Part shown: one piece after another, positions 56,318 to 64,000 of the stretch
Layout: every line of letters starts with the position of its first letter
Position numbering within the stretch: position 1 is the first letter of the stretch
Assembly: GCA_039920665.1 (NCBI GenBank)
Contig: JBDSDH010000150.1
Coordinates: forward strand, 1-64,000
Direction of reading: 5' to 3'
DNA: 64,000 bases
Source of the DNA: WLMZ01 sp039920665
GTDB taxonomy: Bacteria > Actinomycetota > Acidimicrobiia > Acidimicrobiales > Ilumatobacteraceae
Position numbers and translations under genes: made by a program
The notes under the pieces: model-generated
What the model was told of the DNA's origin: nothing
The model's input: only the letters and a program-made list of their open reading frames with translations
The model's database searches: none

Positions 56318-56734
56318 TCAGGCGTTGCGCTCGAGCGCCACGACCGGGATCACGCGGGTCGTGCCGTCGGCGTAGGCCTGAAATCCGGGCATCCGCGCCA
56401 CCTGCGCTGCGAACAGCGCATCGCGTTCGGCACCGGTGACCTCGACTGCGGTGGCGTCATAGGCATCGGAACCGACCTCGACGTGCACGGCCGGGTTGGC
56501 CTTGAGATTGTGGTACCAGTCGGGGTTGGTCGGCGCTCCTGCCTTGCTGGCGAAGATCACGACCCGCTCGTTGTCGGGCAGATACACCAGCGGCGATGTG
56601 CGCTGCTGGCCACTCTTGGCCCCGGTCGTGGTGATCAACACCATCGGCGCTCCATCGAACGGACCGCCGACGACCCCGGCGTTGGCCCGGAACTCGTTGA
56701 TGACATTCGTGTTGAAGTCGTTGCCGTCAGCCAT
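56318..56734 (-). CDS. F420-dependent (Ddn-like) nitroreductase-family protein
   Basis: A 138-residue protein. 'VINEFRANAGVVGGPFDGAP', 'VLITTTGAKSGQQRTSPLVY' and 'NPDWYHNLKANPAVHVEVG' are the hallmarks of the FDOR-A/Ddn group, which binds deazaflavin F420 through the Arg/Lys-Ser-Gly-Gln loop and the Trp-Tyr-His-Asn-Leu motif. It reduces quinones or xenobiotics. Its presence implies F420 in the host, consistent with an actinomycete. ATG 56734 is used; the upstream extension crosses repeat copy C. Confidence 0.87.
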   Translation of the reverse strand: MADGNDFNTNVINEFRANAGVVGGPFDGAPMVLITTTGAKSGQQRTSPLVYLPDNERVVIFASKAGAPTNPDWYHNLKANPAVHVEVGSDAYDATAVEVTGAERDALFAAQVARMPGFQAYADGTTRVIPVVALERNA

Positions 56735-56804
56735 GGCTGCCCCCTCATGCGTTGGTCGCGACGAGCGTACGCGATTGGTTTGAGGTTGCGTCGGGCGATC
56801 GAGG

Positions 56805-56858
56805 GGCTGTCGACAGCCGCTGAGATCCGATGTGGGCACCCACGGGCTGTCGACAGCC
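56805..56858. repeat. Paired ggctgtcgacagcc element, copy C
   Basis: 14-mers at 56805-56818 and 56845-56858, again exactly 40 bases apart. This copy lies in the divergent region between the F420-type reductase and the hydroxylase gene, so it is not only a terminator. Confidence 0.92.
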
Positions 56859-56996
56859 GGTGGAGTCCGCCGGTGGATTCGGCCGCTGGGGTCCGCTGGT
56901 GGTGCACCGGCGGTCGAATTTCCCGAGACCTTCGGACCTCACCGGTACTCTGTTCGAAAGGCCATCGTGGCCGTGCCACCCCGGAGGAATCTGACT

Positions 56997-58169
56997 GTGA
57001 CCGAACTCGTCATCGATGATCAGGGCGACCGCATGACCGTGTCCGTGTCCGTGTCCGTATCGGTGTCGGGCACGGGATCGAGCTCGACCCACAACGGCGA
57101 CACGACCACGATCGAGTTGCCGGCGCTGTGGCTCCGAGAGCGGAGTCCCGGACCTGATGCGGTCGATGCGGTCACGGCCCAGCGGTTGTACAACCCGCAC
57201 CTGTTGCCGGTCGAGCTGTTCGTGGTGCGAGCGGAGTCCATTGCCGATGGCCAGTTGCAGGTCGAGTTCAGCGACGGCCACACGGCGACGTTCGACCCGT
57301 CCCGGTTGCTCGCCGACGTCACCCTGACCGACGGGCTTCCCGTTCGTGAGCACTGGACTGCTGCGACCCTCGACCTGCCGGTTCACGACTGGCTTGCGTT
57401 CGACGATCCATCGATCGAACTCGCGGCGCTGACCGACTTCCTCCGCTACGGCGTGATCGTGATCGAGAACTTGCCCACTGAACCCGGTTCGCTGCTCTTG
57501 GTGGCCGAGCGTTTCGGCTACGTGCGCGACACCAACTTCGGCCCGGTGTTCGAGGTGCTCAACATTCCGGATTCCAACGACCTCGCCTATCGATCGATAG
57601 CGCTCGGGGCGCACACAGACAACCCGTATCGCACCCCGCCACCTGGCATCCAGCTGTTGCACTGCTTGGTCAACGAGACCACCGGCGGCGCGTCGACACT
57701 GGTCGACGGTCTGGCCGTGATCGATCAGCTCGACCGTGAGCAGCCGAATGCGGTCGAGCTGCTCGCGACGACGGCCGTGCGCTACCGCTTCCGCGATGAA
57801 ACCACCGACATCGTGTCGGTCCGGCCGATCGTCGACCGCGATTTCGATGGCACGGTCACCGGGTTGCGCTACAGCCCCAAGCTCGACGAACTGCCGGTGC
57901 TGCCGGTCGGCGAGATGCAGCGATTCCAGGCGGCGCGGGTGCGGCTTGCGCAGCTGCTCGACGACGACGAATTCGTGCTGCGGTTCACACTGCAAGCAGG
58001 CCAGCTGATGATGTTCGACAACAGTCGAGTGCTGCACGGCCGCACGAGCTTCGATCCCAACGAAGGCAACCGCCACTTGCAGGGTTGCTACATCGACCTC
58101 GACGGACCGCAAGCCACGTTACGAATGCTCGCTCGCCAGGTCGCCGGCACGAGCGGAGTGGCCCGATGA
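56997..58169 (+). CDS. Fe(II)/2-oxoglutarate dioxygenase, gamma-butyrobetaine hydroxylase-like (TmpA-type candidate)
   Basis: A 390-residue enzyme. N-terminal DUF971-like domain at about 30-120 ('IELPALWLRERSPGPDAVDA', 'VEFSDGHTATFDPSRLLADV'). TauD-type core: 'LTDFLRYGVIVIENLPTEPG', iron ligands H-x-D in 'ALGAHTDNPYRTPPPGIQLL', and the distal His with the 2-oxoglutarate Arg in 'MMFDNSRVLHGRTSFDPNEG'/'RHLQGCYIDLDG'. Start GTG 56997 is set by GGAGGA 8 bases upstream. Residues 20-30 are a Ser-Val simple repeat. The stop overlaps the HD gene by ATGA. The pairing with a PhnZ-like HD protein suggests phosphonate catabolism rather than carnitine synthesis. Confidence 0.82.
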   Translation: MTELVIDDQGDRMTVSVSVSVSVSGTGSSSTHNGDTTTIELPALWLRERSPGPDAVDAVTAQRLYNPHLLPVELFVVRAESIADGQLQVEFSDGHTATFDPSRLLADVTLTDGLPVREHWTAATLDLPVHDWLAFDDPSIELAALTDFLRYGVIVIENLPTEPGSLLLVAERFGYVRDTNFGPVFEVLNIPDSNDLAYRSIALGAHTDNPYRTPPPGIQLLHCLVNETTGGASTLVDGLAVIDQLDREQPNAVELLATTAVRYRFRDETTDIVSVRPIVDRDFDGTVTGLRYSPKLDELPVLPVGEMQRFQAARVRLAQLLDDDEFVLRFTLQAGQLMMFDNSRVLHGRTSFDPNEGNRHLQGCYIDLDGPQATLRMLARQVAGTSGVAR

Positions 58170-58792
58170 CCGCTACCGGCAACGAGACACAACACGAGAC
58201 ACAACACGAGACACAACACGACATGGCGACCGTCGCATTCACCCAGATGCAAGACGGCAGCAGAGCCGACTACGACCTGCTCCACGGTCTGGAGCGCCAG
58301 TATGCGTCGACGCTTCCCGACCGGTTGCTCAGCGCCCTCGAGCGGCTGGGTGACGGCCTCGACGGGTACCAGATCAGCCGACTCCAACACTCGCTGCAGA
58401 GCGCGACCCGGGCCGAGGACGACGGCGCCGACATCGAGATGATCGTCGCCGCGTTGGTCCACGACCTCGGTGACGAGCTCTCTCCCGACAATCATTCACA
58501 GATCGCTGCGGCGATCGTCCGTCCATACGTACGGGCTGAGGTGACGTGGGTGGTCGAGATGCACGGTCTGTTCCAGATGGTGTACTACGCCCATTTTCGC
58601 GGCCTCGATCGCAACGGTCGTGATGCCTACCGCGACCATGAGTGGTACGACAGTTGCGTGCGGTTCTGCGAGCGATGGGACCAGGCGTCGTTCGACCCGG
58701 ACTATCCGACCCGCTCGCTCGAGCACTTCGGGCCGATGCTGCGCAAAGTGTTCTCCCGCGCCCCATTCGACCCCGCTACCGGCTGCCTCTGA
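58166..58792 (+). CDS. PhnZ/TmpB-like HD-domain diiron oxygenase candidate
   Basis: A 208-residue HD-domain protein. 'YQISRLQHSLQSATRAEDDG' gives the first His, and 'IEMIVAALVHDLGDELSPDN' holds the His-Asp pair. Later histidines are in 'NHSQIAAAIVRPYVRAEVTW' and 'VVEMHGLFQMVYYAHFRGLD', and an Asp is in the 'WDQASFDPDYPTRSLEHFGP' region. This spacing is that of PhnZ/TmpB, mixed-valent diiron enzymes that split the C-P bond of 1-hydroxy-2-aminoethylphosphonates. The N-terminus has a triple 12-bp repeat giving Glu-Thr-Gln-His units, absent from homologues I know. It is coupled to the dioxygenase by ATGA. Confidence 0.75.
   Translation: MTATGNETQHETQHETQHDMATVAFTQMQDGSRADYDLLHGLERQYASTLPDRLLSALERLGDGLDGYQISRLQHSLQSATRAEDDGADIEMIVAALVHDLGDELSPDNHSQIAAAIVRPYVRAEVTWVVEMHGLFQMVYYAHFRGLDRNGRDAYRDHEWYDSCVRFCERWDQASFDPDYPTRSLEHFGPMLRKVFSRAPFDPATGCL
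58183..58218 (+). repeat. 12-bp coding tandem repeat in the HD-domain gene
   Basis: Three copies of cgagacacaaca encode His/Asn-Glu-Thr-Gln units at the N-terminus just after the start codon. The repeat is in frame and may vary in number without breaking the gene. Confidence 0.85.
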
Positions 58793-58889
58793 AAATTCAG
58801 CACCGTCGTCGCCGAGCATGCTCTCAGGATGCCGAGCGCACTGGGGTTCCCCAAGCGACAACGGGCCCTCCGACTGGCAGGATCTGCAG

Positions 58890-61800
58890 ATGCACACCGA
58901 GCCGTTGCCGTTCCGGTCGATCCGGGTGTTCGTATCGTCGACGTTCCGCGACATGCAGGCCGAGCGGGAGGAACTGGTCAAACAGATCTTCCCCCAGCTT
59001 CGTCGGATGTGCGAGTCGAGGGGCGTGACATGGAGCGAAGTGGATCTGCGCTGGGGCGTCACCGACGAGCAGAAGGCCGAAGGCGCAGTGCTGCCGATCT
59101 GCCTCGCCGAGATCGATCGCAGTCGGCCGTTCTTCATCGGGTTGCTCGGCCAGCGCTACGGATGGATCCCCGAAGAACTGCCCGAAGGTCTCGACGATCA
59201 GCTGCCTTGGCTGCGGGATCTGAGCGGTACGTCGGTGACGGAGATGGAGATCCTCCACGGCGTGCTCAACGACCCTGCATCGGCGGGGTATTCGTACTTC
59301 TACACGCGCGATCCAGCATGGGTCGACACCCGTCCGGCCGACGAGCGGCGGGTCCTGGGCGAATTGGAGAGCGACGACGAGATCGCAACGCTGGGTGCGC
59401 ACGGTGCGGCAACTGCAGCCGCTGCCCGCCGGGAGCGACTCGAAGAACTCAAGCGAAGGATCGACGATGCTGGGCTGCCGACCTGGCAGTACCCCGATCC
59501 GCAGCGGCTCGGCGAGCGGGTCCTGGCTGACTTCAGCGCGCTGATCGACCGGCTCTACCCGGTGGCAACCGAACCCGATTTGCTGGTGCGCGATGCCGAG
59601 GCCCATCGGGCGTTCGGTCTGGCCCAGATGCTCGGCCACGAGACGCGTCCGGTGATGATGCAGGCCCTCGACAACTACGCCGCTGGCAATCAGCCGCCGT
59701 TCGTGATCACTGGTGACCCGGGCTCGGATGCCTCTGCTGTCGCCACCGAGTGGTTGATGAATTGGGCGACGCAACATCCGGACGACATCGTGATCGAGCA
59801 CCACGTCGGCGCAACGGCCGATGCTTCGGAGTCGCCGGCGATGGCTCGACGACTCGTCGCCGAGCTGAGCAGCCAGCACGGTTTCGAGCTTGCAGGAACG
59901 CTCGCTGATGCCGCCGATTCCAACGTCCAGCGGGCAGCGCTGTTCGCCGCGATTGCGAGGTGCGCGACTGCCACCCGTCGCTCGATCATCCTGATCGACA
60001 ACGCCGATCTCCTCACCGATGCCGACGGTGCGCCTGACTTGACCTGGCTGCCACCGGTCATGCCGCCAATGGTGAGAATGGTGGTGACGGCCAGCAGTGA
60101 TCGTCCTGCGGCGGAAGCGAGACGACGTGGCTGGCCGACGACGGTGCTTCCCCCGCTCGACGAGACCGAACGGCGAGCCATGATCCGCTCGTTCCTCGGC
60201 CGGTACGCGAAGGGACTCGACGAGGTGCATGTCGCACGGCTCGTCGGTGTGGCGACCACCGGCAACCCGCTCTTTCTGCGCACGGTGTTGGATGAGCTGC
60301 GCCAACACGGCGACCACTTCACGATCGGCGAGGTGATCGACCACTACCTCGCGGCGGAGTCGCTCGACGGGCTGCTCGGTTTGGTGCTCGCCCGCTACGA
60401 ACGCGACTTCGAGCGCGATCGTCCCGGCCTGGTCGGCGACGCGATGCGCTCGCTGTGGGCATCGCGTCGAGGCCTGTCGAATCCGGAACTGCTCGACATC
60501 CTCGGTTCGACCGATCAGGCGCTGCCACATGCGATCTGGTCGCCGTTGATGCTCGCAGCCGAGGCCGGGCTCGTCACACGCGGCGGTCAACTCGTCTTCT
60601 CGACCGAACCGCATCGCCAGGCGGTCGAACGTCGGTACGCCGCGACGCCCGAGTTGCGCCGCTCGGCCCACGCCGCGATCGCTCAGATGTTCGAGACCTA
60701 CGAGATCTCGCCACGGGTCATCGACGAGTTGCCGTGGCAGCAATTGGACTGCGGCGACACCGACGGATTGGTGCGTACCCTCGCCGATCCGGCCTTCCTC
60801 GCCCCGGCCTACCGGCGCACGCATCGGGACATCCGACAGTTGTGGGCGCGAGCGGAGGAGGCCGGACAGCGCGTGATCGATGCCTACGCAGCGGTGCTCG
60901 GCGACCCGGCCGGACACGCCGATGTTGCTTGGGAGGTCGCCCGCCTCGTCACCGACGCCGGCTACCCGGTGGAGGCGCTGCAGCTGCACCGCTACCTGGT
61001 CGACAGCTATCGGGCCGGCACCGACGATGATTCGGTGCGACGGTTGCCGGCCGCACTCGTCAACCTCGGCAGCGCGTACTACACCCAAGGCGACCTGTTC
61101 CGGGCCGAGCCGCCCCTGCAGGAGGCGATCAGCCTGTCCCGGAGCCGCAACGACCTCGCCGTACTGACGGCTGCGCTCGGCAACCTCGGCCTGGCCCGAC
61201 GCGACCGCGGTGACACGGCGACGGCCATCGCGCTGTTCGCCGAAGAGGAAGCGATCTGTCGCCGCACCGGTGACATCGCTGGTTTGCAGGCCAGCCTCGG
61301 CAACCGGGCGACGGTGTTGATCCAACGTGGTGACCTTGCCGGCGCACTGGCGCTGGCCAACGAGCAGGAACAACTGTGCCGGTCGATCGGCGACGTGGCC
61401 GGTGTTGCCAGGGCTCTCGCCGGTCAGGGCGCGATCCAGTCCGAGAGCGGCAATCCGGCTGAAGCACTCATCAGCTTCAGCGCGCTGCGGGCGTCGATGA
61501 ATGAACTCGGCGATCTCCGCGGTGCCGCGGAGGCTGGGATCAACGAGTTCACGACGCTGCGCCAACTCGGCCGCTACGACGAGGCCGAGACACTCGCGCT
61601 GCAGACCGAGGCATTGCTGCGTCGGCTGAGTGACGAGCCGTTGCTGGCGAGGGTGCTCGACGGTCGGGCGCGTGCTGCCACGGATCAGGGCCGTTGGGCC
61701 GATGCCGAACGGCTTGCCAACGAGGCCCTGCTCACCGCTCGCCTCGCCGGGGTCCCGGCGCTGGAGATCCTTGCACTCGGCATCATCGGAACGGCACGCC

Positions 61801-62654
61801 GCGAGCAGGGTGATCTCGGTACCGCTCGCGCTGTGCATCTCGAAGAGGAACGGTTGGCGATCGCGGCCAACCAGCCGGCATCGATCGCGATGGCCCGATC
61901 GAATCTGGCCTCGGTCGAGATCGCCGGCAACAACCTGCCTGCGGCGCTGGCGTGGTACGCCCAAGCCGAGCCGGTGCTGCGCCAATTGAACAGCCACCCG
62001 GTTCTCGTCCCGCTCTACAACAACCGCTGGCAGGTGCATCAGATGATGGGCAATACGGCCGCCGCGATCGACGACCTGATCGCGGGCGGTCGGTCGGCCG
62101 CAGCAGTGGGCCTGCTCGCGCAGAGCCTGCAGATGCTGAGTCAGGCCGCCGAGTTGATGTACGGGTCCGGACGCCAGAACGAGACCGAGCCGGTGTGGGC
62201 CGACATCGCCGAGGTTGCTCGAGGTCTTGGCGACGACGCCTCGTTGCAACGCTCGATCGGCGAGCGGGCGTTGCTCGTGATCGGGCGTGGCGATGTGGCG
62301 AACGCGACGTCGCTGCTCGACGAGCAGGAGTTGATCTGCCGCCGGACCGGCGACCAAGCCGGGCTTGCGGCATGTGTCGGCAATCAGGCGATCCTGCTCC
62401 GCAACACCGGTGATCTCGCCGGTGCGCTGCGCTGCGTCGACGAGCAGATCCACATCGCTGAAACGACTGGCAACGGTCAGACCTACCTGTTCGCGACGGC
62501 CAACCGGGGCGAGATCCTCGGCGCGTTGGGTCGTGTCGCCGAGGGAATGACCGCACTGGATGCAGCCCGGACGATGGCAGCAAACCATGGCCTGACACCC
62601 ATGGTGCAGGAGCTGGACCGGATGATCGCTGGGCTCCGAGCCGGTCAGCAGTAG
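58890..62654 (+). CDS. DUF4062-STAND-TPR protein
   Basis: A 1,254-residue protein. DUF4062 at about 10-100 ('IRVFVSSTFRDMQAEREELV', 'WSEVDLRWGVTDEQKAEGAV', 'FFIGLLGQRYGWIPEELPEG'). An NTPase-like region lies at about 265-560, with 'FVITGDPGSDASAVATEWL' where Walker A belongs and 'SIILIDNADLL' as Walker B. The P-loop lacks Gly-Lys-Ser/Thr, so ATP binding is doubtful. A winged-helix-like stretch follows, then at least ten TPR units (about 700-1250) with the recurring 'RRTGDIAGLQASLGNRATVL' pattern. This is the architecture of bacterial and animal NPHP3/TEP1-like STAND proteins, some of which are immune sensors. ATG 58890 begins 'MHTEPLPFRSIRVFVSSTFR'. No effector gene is adjacent. Confidence 0.8.
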   Translation: MHTEPLPFRSIRVFVSSTFRDMQAEREELVKQIFPQLRRMCESRGVTWSEVDLRWGVTDEQKAEGAVLPICLAEIDRSRPFFIGLLGQRYGWIPEELPEGLDDQLPWLRDLSGTSVTEMEILHGVLNDPASAGYSYFYTRDPAWVDTRPADERRVLGELESDDEIATLGAHGAATAAAARRERLEELKRRIDDAGLPTWQYPDPQRLGERVLADFSALIDRLYPVATEPDLLVRDAEAHRAFGLAQMLGHETRPVMMQALDNYAAGNQPPFVITGDPGSDASAVATEWLMNWATQHPDDIVIEHHVGATADASESPAMARRLVAELSSQHGFELAGTLADAADSNVQRAALFAAIARCATATRRSIILIDNADLLTDADGAPDLTWLPPVMPPMVRMVVTASSDRPAAEARRRGWPTTVLPPLDETERRAMIRSFLGRYAKGLDEVHVARLVGVATTGNPLFLRTVLDELRQHGDHFTIGEVIDHYLAAESLDGLLGLVLARYERDFERDRPGLVGDAMRSLWASRRGLSNPELLDILGSTDQALPHAIWSPLMLAAEAGLVTRGGQLVFSTEPHRQAVERRYAATPELRRSAHAAIAQMFETYEISPRVIDELPWQQLDCGDTDGLVRTLADPAFLAPAYRRTHRDIRQLWARAEEAGQRVIDAYAAVLGDPAGHADVAWEVARLVTDAGYPVEALQLHRYLVDSYRAGTDDDSVRRLPAALVNLGSAYYTQGDLFRAEPPLQEAISLSRSRNDLAVLTAALGNLGLARRDRGDTATAIALFAEEEAICRRTGDIAGLQASLGNRATVLIQRGDLAGALALANEQEQLCRSIGDVAGVARALAGQGAIQSESGNPAEALISFSALRASMNELGDLRGAAEAGINEFTTLRQLGRYDEAETLALQTEALLRRLSDEPLLARVLDGRARAATDQGRWADAERLANEALLTARLAGVPALEILALGIIGTARREQGDLGTARAVHLEEERLAIAANQPASIAMARSNLASVEIAGNNLPAALAWYAQAEPVLRQLNSHPVLVPLYNNRWQVHQMMGNTAAAIDDLIAGGRSAAAVGLLAQSLQMLSQAAELMYGSGRQNETEPVWADIAEVARGLGDDASLQRSIGERALLVIGRGDVANATSLLDEQELICRRTGDQAGLAACVGNQAILLRNTGDLAGALRCVDEQIHIAETTGNGQTYLFATANRGEILGALGRVAEGMTALDAARTMAANHGLTPMVQELDRMIAGLRAGQQ

Positions 62655-62686
62655 CCGGCCAGCAGGAGCGGGCGGTGTCGCGCTGG

Positions 62687-63349
62687 TCAGGAGTCGAACG
62701 ATGCCGTCGACCACACTCGGTCAGTGCCGGCGACGACCAGGTCGACCGTTCGGACATCGAACGTGGAGATATTGGGCAATGGCACGATCCACGCACCGTT
62801 ACCTGCCGGCCATGACTTGGACAGCGAGGTCGAGCCATCGGTGAGCGTGGTGAGGCACGAGTACGAGACGCCATCGGGCGCGGCGACGATCGCAACCACC
62901 ATGACCGACTCGCCGGCAACTGCGCTGATCGATACGGTGCCGACGAGAGCCCCACCGGATCTCGTCGCCAATGAACGAACCTCGCCCGATGCGGTCGTAG
63001 GGCGCTCATTGTTTCGGCTGGAGATGAACGCAAACGCGCTGCTGGAGACGACGAGCGCGATTGCTGCTGCAACGAACAACTGGCGACCGGCTTTGCGGCG
63101 AACTCGAGTCGGTGCATCGATCCCCATCTTGGACAAGACCTGTTGTTCGAAGCCGAGCGGTGGCTGAACGGCGGGCACCGCGGCGAGTAGCTCGCCAACG
63201 GTGGCCGAGATCTCGTCGAATTCGGAGCGGCACTCCGGGCACGCAAGCAGGTGGCCGACCACGTTCGACCGTTGGCGTGGATCGTCCTGGCCGAGTGCGG
63301 CTGCGACGGCATCGATGTGATCGTGGTCCATGACGCCTTCGCCGTTCAT
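62687..63349 (-). CDS. Zinc-finger anti-sigma factor
   Basis: A 220-residue membrane anti-sigma factor. The ZAS motif is 'VVGHLLACPECRSEFDEI' (H-x3-C-x2-C) at about 31-48. One transmembrane helix lies at about 89-108 ('LFVAAAIALVVSSSAFAFIS'). The outer domain is beta-rich. It is translationally coupled to the sigma gene (ATGA at 63346-63349), so the two are made together and the sigma factor is held at the membrane until a signal arrives. Confidence 0.87.
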   Translation of the reverse strand: MNGEGVMDHDHIDAVAAALGQDDPRQRSNVVGHLLACPECRSEFDEISATVGELLAAVPAVQPPLGFEQQVLSKMGIDAPTRVRRKAGRQLFVAAAIALVVSSSAFAFISSRNNERPTTASGEVRSLATRSGGALVGTVSISAVAGESVMVVAIVAAPDGVSYSCLTTLTDGSTSLSKSWPAGNGAWIVPLPNISTFDVRTVDLVVAGTDRVWSTASFDS

Positions 63350-63972
63350 CCCAGCTCCCCCTCATATGCTGCCGCACATCGAGCCGTCGGAGCCGTCGGA
63401 TGTATCTGATCACACCGCAGTCTTCTCAAACCTGCACGAATCCGAGTCTTGGCCGTGCCCAGTGGAATGCCGTCGCGTGCGCTGACTTCGCTCGCCGTGC
63501 ACCCGCAGAACACCGCCATCGCCACCGCTCTCGCCTGCTCCGCAGGTAGCGCCCGGAGCCGCCGCATCGCCAGTCCGGCCTCGACTGTGGTCGTCGCCGA
63601 TTCACCCGTCACATCGCTCGCTGCGAACGTGCCGACGGTTGCTTGCAGCAGTCGATCGATCGCATCGGTGTCGGCAGGGATCGACCTCCGCGCCCGAACG
63701 GCATCGATGGCTGCGTTTCGTGTGATCGTGAGCAACCACGTCGAGACGGATCCGCGCAGCCGGTCGTAGGTGGCAGCCGACCGCCAAGCCCGAAGAAACG
63801 CCTCCTGGGCGACATCTTCGGCGAGGGCCGAGTCGTGAGTCACCGAGATTGCCATACCGAACACCTTGGACTGGAAACGGCGGACGAATGCCGTCGCCGC
63901 GTCGGGGTCCTCGATTGCCAGCCCGGCGACGAGTGCATCGTCGGCGAGTCCCGCGTGATTGGTGATGCGCAC
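63346..63972 (-). CDS. ECF sigma factor (SigK/L-like, partner of zinc anti-sigma)
   Basis: A 208-residue sigma factor. Region 2: 'AATAFVRRFQSKVFGMAISV', 'LAEDVAQEAFLRAWRSAATY', 'SVSTWLLTITRNAAIDAVRA'. Region 4: 'LPAEQARAVAMAVFCGCTAS', 'GTAKTRIRAGLRRLR'. The start is GTG 63972 and lies only 28 bases from the window edge, so any autoregulatory promoter is out of view. A zinc anti-sigma gene follows directly. The final 20 residues after region 4 are an uncharacterised tail. Confidence 0.87.
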   Translation of the reverse strand: MRITNHAGLADDALVAGLAIEDPDAATAFVRRFQSKVFGMAISVTHDSALAEDVAQEAFLRAWRSAATYDRLRGSVSTWLLTITRNAAIDAVRARRSIPADTDAIDRLLQATVGTFAASDVTGESATTTVEAGLAMRRLRALPAEQARAVAMAVFCGCTASEVSARDGIPLGTAKTRIRAGLRRLRCDQIHPTAPTARCAAAYEGELG

Positions 63973-64000
63973 GACTGCTACTACGTCCGGCGGTCGCAGA

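Noticed and set aside
58824..62714. 1,296-codon minus-strand frame opposite the DUF4062 gene
   Set aside because: Long antisense frames are common in GC-rich DNA. The plus-strand frame has clear DUF4062 and TPR motifs and this one has none.

Overview
This is a high-GC window from an actinomycete-like bacterium. Supporting signs are a mycothiol-type DinB-fold protein, an F420-type (Ddn-like) reductase, a SARP/BTAD regulator, several ECF sigma factors and lipoproteins with Ser/Thr-rich stalks. Class Acidimicrobiia (Ilumatobacter-like) is a reasonable guess from the overall style, but I cannot prove it from the sequence.

About 1-24.9 kb is an extracellular (phage-tail-like) contractile injection system, eCIS. 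The minus strand carries the structural operon in this order: sheath, tube, a small CxxC tail-assembly protein, a DUF6760-like peptide, a DUF4157 HExxH protein, a second tube, a LysM protein, the VgrG/Pvc8-type spike, a 29-residue micro-ORF, gp25 and baseplate J. The last runs off the left edge. The spike gene is cut by one in-frame TAG, exactly where a Trp codon is expected. Divergent from the sheath is a 2,840-residue protein with an Ala/Gly/Val minisatellite region, annexin-like repeats, a hydrophobic hairpin, a probable ExoY/CyaA-like cyclase domain, a JAMM-like domain and a nuclease-like C-terminus. This is the best candidate for something new in the window. After it come a convergent hypothetical gene, the AAA+ ATPase (Pvc15-like), a DUF4255/Pvc16-like cap protein, a LuxR-type regulator and a single-pass membrane protein with Ig-like repeats.

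From 24.9 to 33.6 kb there are two tandem paralogous secreted beta-propeller/choice-of-anchor-D proteins, a large MalT-BTAD regulator and a DinB-fold gene. From 33.8 to 41.1 kb lies a peptide/nickel-type ABC importer: lipoprotein, two permeases (one unusually long) and a fused double ATPase, interrupted by an opposite-strand PH-like membrane protein. From 41.2 to 44.4 kb there are two sigma-factor modules: an ECF sigma with a SnoaL-like tail plus a cupin, and an ECF42-type sigma with a DGPF/YCII protein. From 44.5 to 52.2 kb there is acyl-CoA metabolism (two thiolases, a MarR regulator and a divergent acyl-CoA dehydrogenase), an MFS exporter and an XRE-cupin/BenE pair. From 52.4 to 56.7 kb there is a run of minus-strand genes including CbiZ, a DUF3048 lipoprotein, a SnoaL-like protein and a deazaflavin reductase. 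From 57 to 58.8 kb a translationally coupled gamma-butyrobetaine-hydroxylase-like/HD-oxygenase pair resembles TmpA/TmpB phosphonate catabolism. The window ends with a 1,254-residue DUF4062-STAND-TPR protein and an ECF sigma/zinc anti-sigma pair.

Two families of dispersed palindromes are present: a 46-bp element in three copies, one of them inside the giant effector gene, and paired 14-mers spaced exactly 40 bp apart in three copies. There are also many 9-52 bp tandem arrays in intergenic DNA.
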